From the NCBI GenBank assembly GCA_900299205.1, contig OMIW01000161.1:1-26741 (forward strand): DNA of 26,741 nucleotides. Reading direction: 5' to 3'. How positions within the stretch are numbered: position 1 is the stretch's first letter; each line of letters opens with the position of its first letter. This document shows, in pieces, positions 25,306 to 26,741 of the stretch. The position numbers and the translations under genes were made by a program. Under the pieces are notes generated by a model. That model did no database searches. It had not been told where the DNA came from and saw only the letters and a program-made list of their open reading frames with translations. The DNA comes from Pseudomonadota bacterium. GTDB taxonomy: Bacteria; Bdellovibrionota_C; UBA2361; OMIW01.

Positions 25306-25722
25306 TCAACGATAGGGAGAGTCTAGTGGTGGTAAATATATCTTTCTAAACTGAAACACAGAAAACCTCACACCGAGGAATCCCACCAATAAACCCACCC
25401 CGATGCTCTGGCACAGGCGACTCAAAAAAGAAGGGAAAAGGGGTTGCGTACCTTCCTTGGCCAACGCCGGATACAACTTTACGATGAGAGCCGTGGCTGG
25501 GAAGGCGATTACGATGAGAGGATGCTTTAATAAGAGAATAGACTCCCTAGCCTCGTCATCGACACAGTAGTCGATTCCTGACGAACGGCAAGAACTTTTG
25601 TCACTGCTCAAAAACCTCATCACTTCTTTCACCTTCACTCCAAAAAGCAGATGTATCGCCGCTGCGATCATCGAGCTTAAGAGAAAAATACGCAAGTCGA
25701 ACTTCCTTGGTGATTTATTCAT
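25306..25722 (-). CDS. Small membrane protein of unknown function
   Basis: A 138-residue product with three likely membrane segments, at about 11-28 (RIFLLSSMIAAAIHLLFG), 66-85 (HPLIVIAFPATALIVKLYPA) and 105-125 (SRLCQSIGVGLLVGFLGVRF). Two cysteines near 45-53 flank a short loop between the first two segments. The family is not recognised. ATG 25722 has no clear ribosome site. A good terminator on this strand 143 bp downstream supports transcription in this direction. It lies between the fusion gene and a decayed peptidase gene, at the less orderly right end of the window. Confidence 0.55.
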   Translation of the reverse strand: MNKSPRKFDLRIFLLSSMIAAAIHLLFGVKVKEVMRFLSSDKSSCRSSGIDYCVDDEARESILLLKHPLIVIAFPATALIVKLYPALAKEGTQPLFPSFLSRLCQSIGVGLLVGFLGVRFSVFQFRKIYLPPLDSPYR

Positions 25723-26053
25723 AAGTATTTCGGGCTCGGGGAATGGGATGTTTACTCAAATCGATTTTGATGCTTCCGGCATTTTGGAGGAAGTTCCTTC
25801 GAAGATGTAATCGATTCGCAGGTACTCCGAACATACCACAGCATGTCTCTGGGTGCTCGGCAAAAATGATGCCCCTGTTGTGCCACACTCACACGGGGCT
25901 AACACCATTTTCCGATTACACTCTAATCCGGCAGACTGTGGAGGCTAAGCAGGTGGATTTGATACCGAAACTTGAGGTAAGGCACCCAACGAGTGGTGTT
26001 TTGACAATTCACCGATTAACTGGCGGCTTAGAGGTCCATCGCATTTTTTTCCG
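25723..26053. other. Interval with no supported gene
   Basis: Short frames occur on both strands (for example plus 25743-26057) but none resembles a protein family. A perfect TTGACA at 26001-26006 has no matching -10 at the usual distance. The interval may be degraded sequence upstream of the peptidase remnant. Confidence 0.4.
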
Positions 26054-26410
26054 GTGAAGGTTTTTTCTTTCGCCCATAACCTCAGAGTCGTCTTCCGGAA
26101 ATTACCGCAAAACCCCTCCAGAGGGTCAGCGAGCATAAAAGTAAAGCGAATTTCCAGTTGGTCATCTGCTTCGGCAAGCGAGGACGCGAAGCCAGTAGCA
26201 GTCATCGAGTGCCCTCAAAAAAAGGCTAGGGATCTCGTCGCCCTGTACGGTCAAGATATCGATTTCATTGTCAGAAATCGGGACCTGCTAAGCCGCGTCA
26301 TCCTCACTATTAACTCCCCCAGCGGTTCTGTGACCACCTACGGGTACCTCTATGAACAGACGAAACGGCTTCGAGAGGCGAATCTCGAGGTAAATGGCGA
26401 CAGGAGATAG
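26054..26410 (+). pseudogene. Truncated SohB/S49-like peptidase remnant
   Basis: The 118-residue frame ends in a segment resembling the S49 protease core of SohB: AKPVAVIE, then about 20 residues, then RVILTINSPSGSVTTYGYLY followed by EQTKRLREANLEV. In SohB the corresponding region is a VLDF strand, a helix, LRLESPGG, VHGYGLA and the LQRLR helix. Here the middle glycine of SPGG is Ser, and the frame stops at TAG 26408-26410 before the catalytic Ser segment and the whole C-terminal half, neither of which appears downstream. The N-terminal membrane helix of SohB is also missing. It is most likely a decayed gene; a short functional relative is the alternative. Confidence 0.5.
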
Positions 26411-26454
26411 TCGGAAATAGTGCTGCCCCCTCACCTTCCCGATGAATTCTCCGC

Positions 26455-26460
26455 TATAAT
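26455..26460 (+). promoter_or_regulatory. Isolated consensus -10 element
   Basis: A perfect TATAAT lies 130 bp before the partial gene at 26591. No good -35 is found 16-18 nt upstream. It could start a long leader for that gene or be chance. Confidence 0.25.
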
Positions 26461-26590
26461 CTGGGCCCTAGCCTTGATGCGGGACTGTGGGCAATGAGCA
26501 ATTTAAGCCTTGAATCGAGGAATTAGGCTACTTTATAGCGCCAACGTGGCATATCCCTCGGTCATTTCAAAGTTGTTTGAAGGGTAGAAT

Positions 26591-26741
26591 ATGACGCTGA
26601 AAGGGTTTGATGTGCTATTGACGACAAGAAACACCGTGGGTGAAAAATCCTCCTCCGAGGGATTGTCGCTCGTAGTTCCAGTGACGAACGAATCAGCCCT
26701 TACCTTGCCCAGCGTCCAGGCAATCTCTGACGGTAAGGAAA
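26591..26741 (+). CDS. N-terminal part of an unidentified protein (partial)
   Basis: A frame starting at ATG 26591 stays open to the end of the window (50 codons). The ATG is preceded by GAAGGG about 7 nt upstream, a good ribosome site. The visible part starts MTLKGFDVLLTT and contains LSLVVPVTNESALTLPS. It has no signal peptide or membrane helix. A short beta strand such as LVVPV near residue 27 would suit the N-terminal domain of a leucyl aminopeptidase, but this is too little to name the gene. Confidence 0.5.
   Translation, partial: MTLKGFDVLLTTRNTVGEKSSSEGLSLVVPVTNESALTLPSVQAISDGKE

Noticed and set aside
26001-26006. Perfect TTGACA element
   Set aside because: No acceptable -10 hexamer lies 16-18 nt downstream.
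26461-26540. tRNA- or 6S-like RNA after the TATAAT at 26455
   Set aside because: Only a 6-bp TAGCCT/AGGCTA pairing is seen; no cloverleaf, T-loop or 6S-type long stem could be traced.

Overview
The window reads as chromosomal DNA of a Gram-negative bacterium that makes lipid A and a Bam-assembled outer membrane. It carries bamA, skp/ompH, fabZ, lpxA and lpxI (DUF1009), an order seen in Deltaproteobacteria and related phyla. I cannot name the lineage: there is no rRNA, tRNA or ribosomal protein here. GTG and TTG starts are common, and composition looks moderately GC-rich by eye.

Layout. 1-90: C-terminal tail of a membrane protein (+). 87-5488 (-): envelope cluster bamA > skp > fabZ > lpxA > lpxI, with no lpxD in its usual place between skp and fabZ. 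5689-6933 (+): membrane protein resembling a degenerate family 2 glycosyltransferase. 6975-11210 (-): family 2 glycosyltransferase > DprE1-like FAD oxidase > 6-phosphogluconolactonase > acyl-CoA dehydrogenase. 11211-11943: gene-free stretch with a run of hairpins. 11944-14798 (+): PH-domain membrane protein > CCA-adding/poly(A) polymerase-type nucleotidyltransferase > anchored protein of unknown function. 14918-15703 (-): TauE/SafE-type exporter. 15767-16606 (+): FkbM methyltransferase. 16607-17755: poorly coding stretch with one plausible hypothetical gene flanked by hairpins.

17756-21136 (-) is the clearest biosynthetic unit: YceI-like periplasmic lipid carrier > type III polyketide synthase with intact Cys-His-Asn triad > ICMT-type methyltransferase > FAD oxidoreductase. 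Genes are tightly spaced or overlap, as in alkylresorcinol/alkylquinone (phenolic lipid) operons such as srsABC. Pointing away from it (+) are a second ICMT-type membrane methyltransferase and a 901-residue protein that joins a PaaK-like adenylate-forming ligase to a nitroreductase-like domain. The ligase-nitroreductase fusion, next to a phenolic-lipid operon, is the best candidate for an undescribed pathway.

25080-26741: a small membrane protein with a rho-independent terminator (-), a truncated SohB-like S49 peptidase remnant (+), and the first 50 codons of a gene leaving the window (+). The right-hand end looks less ordered and partly decayed. No CRISPR array, transposase, tRNA or rRNA was seen.
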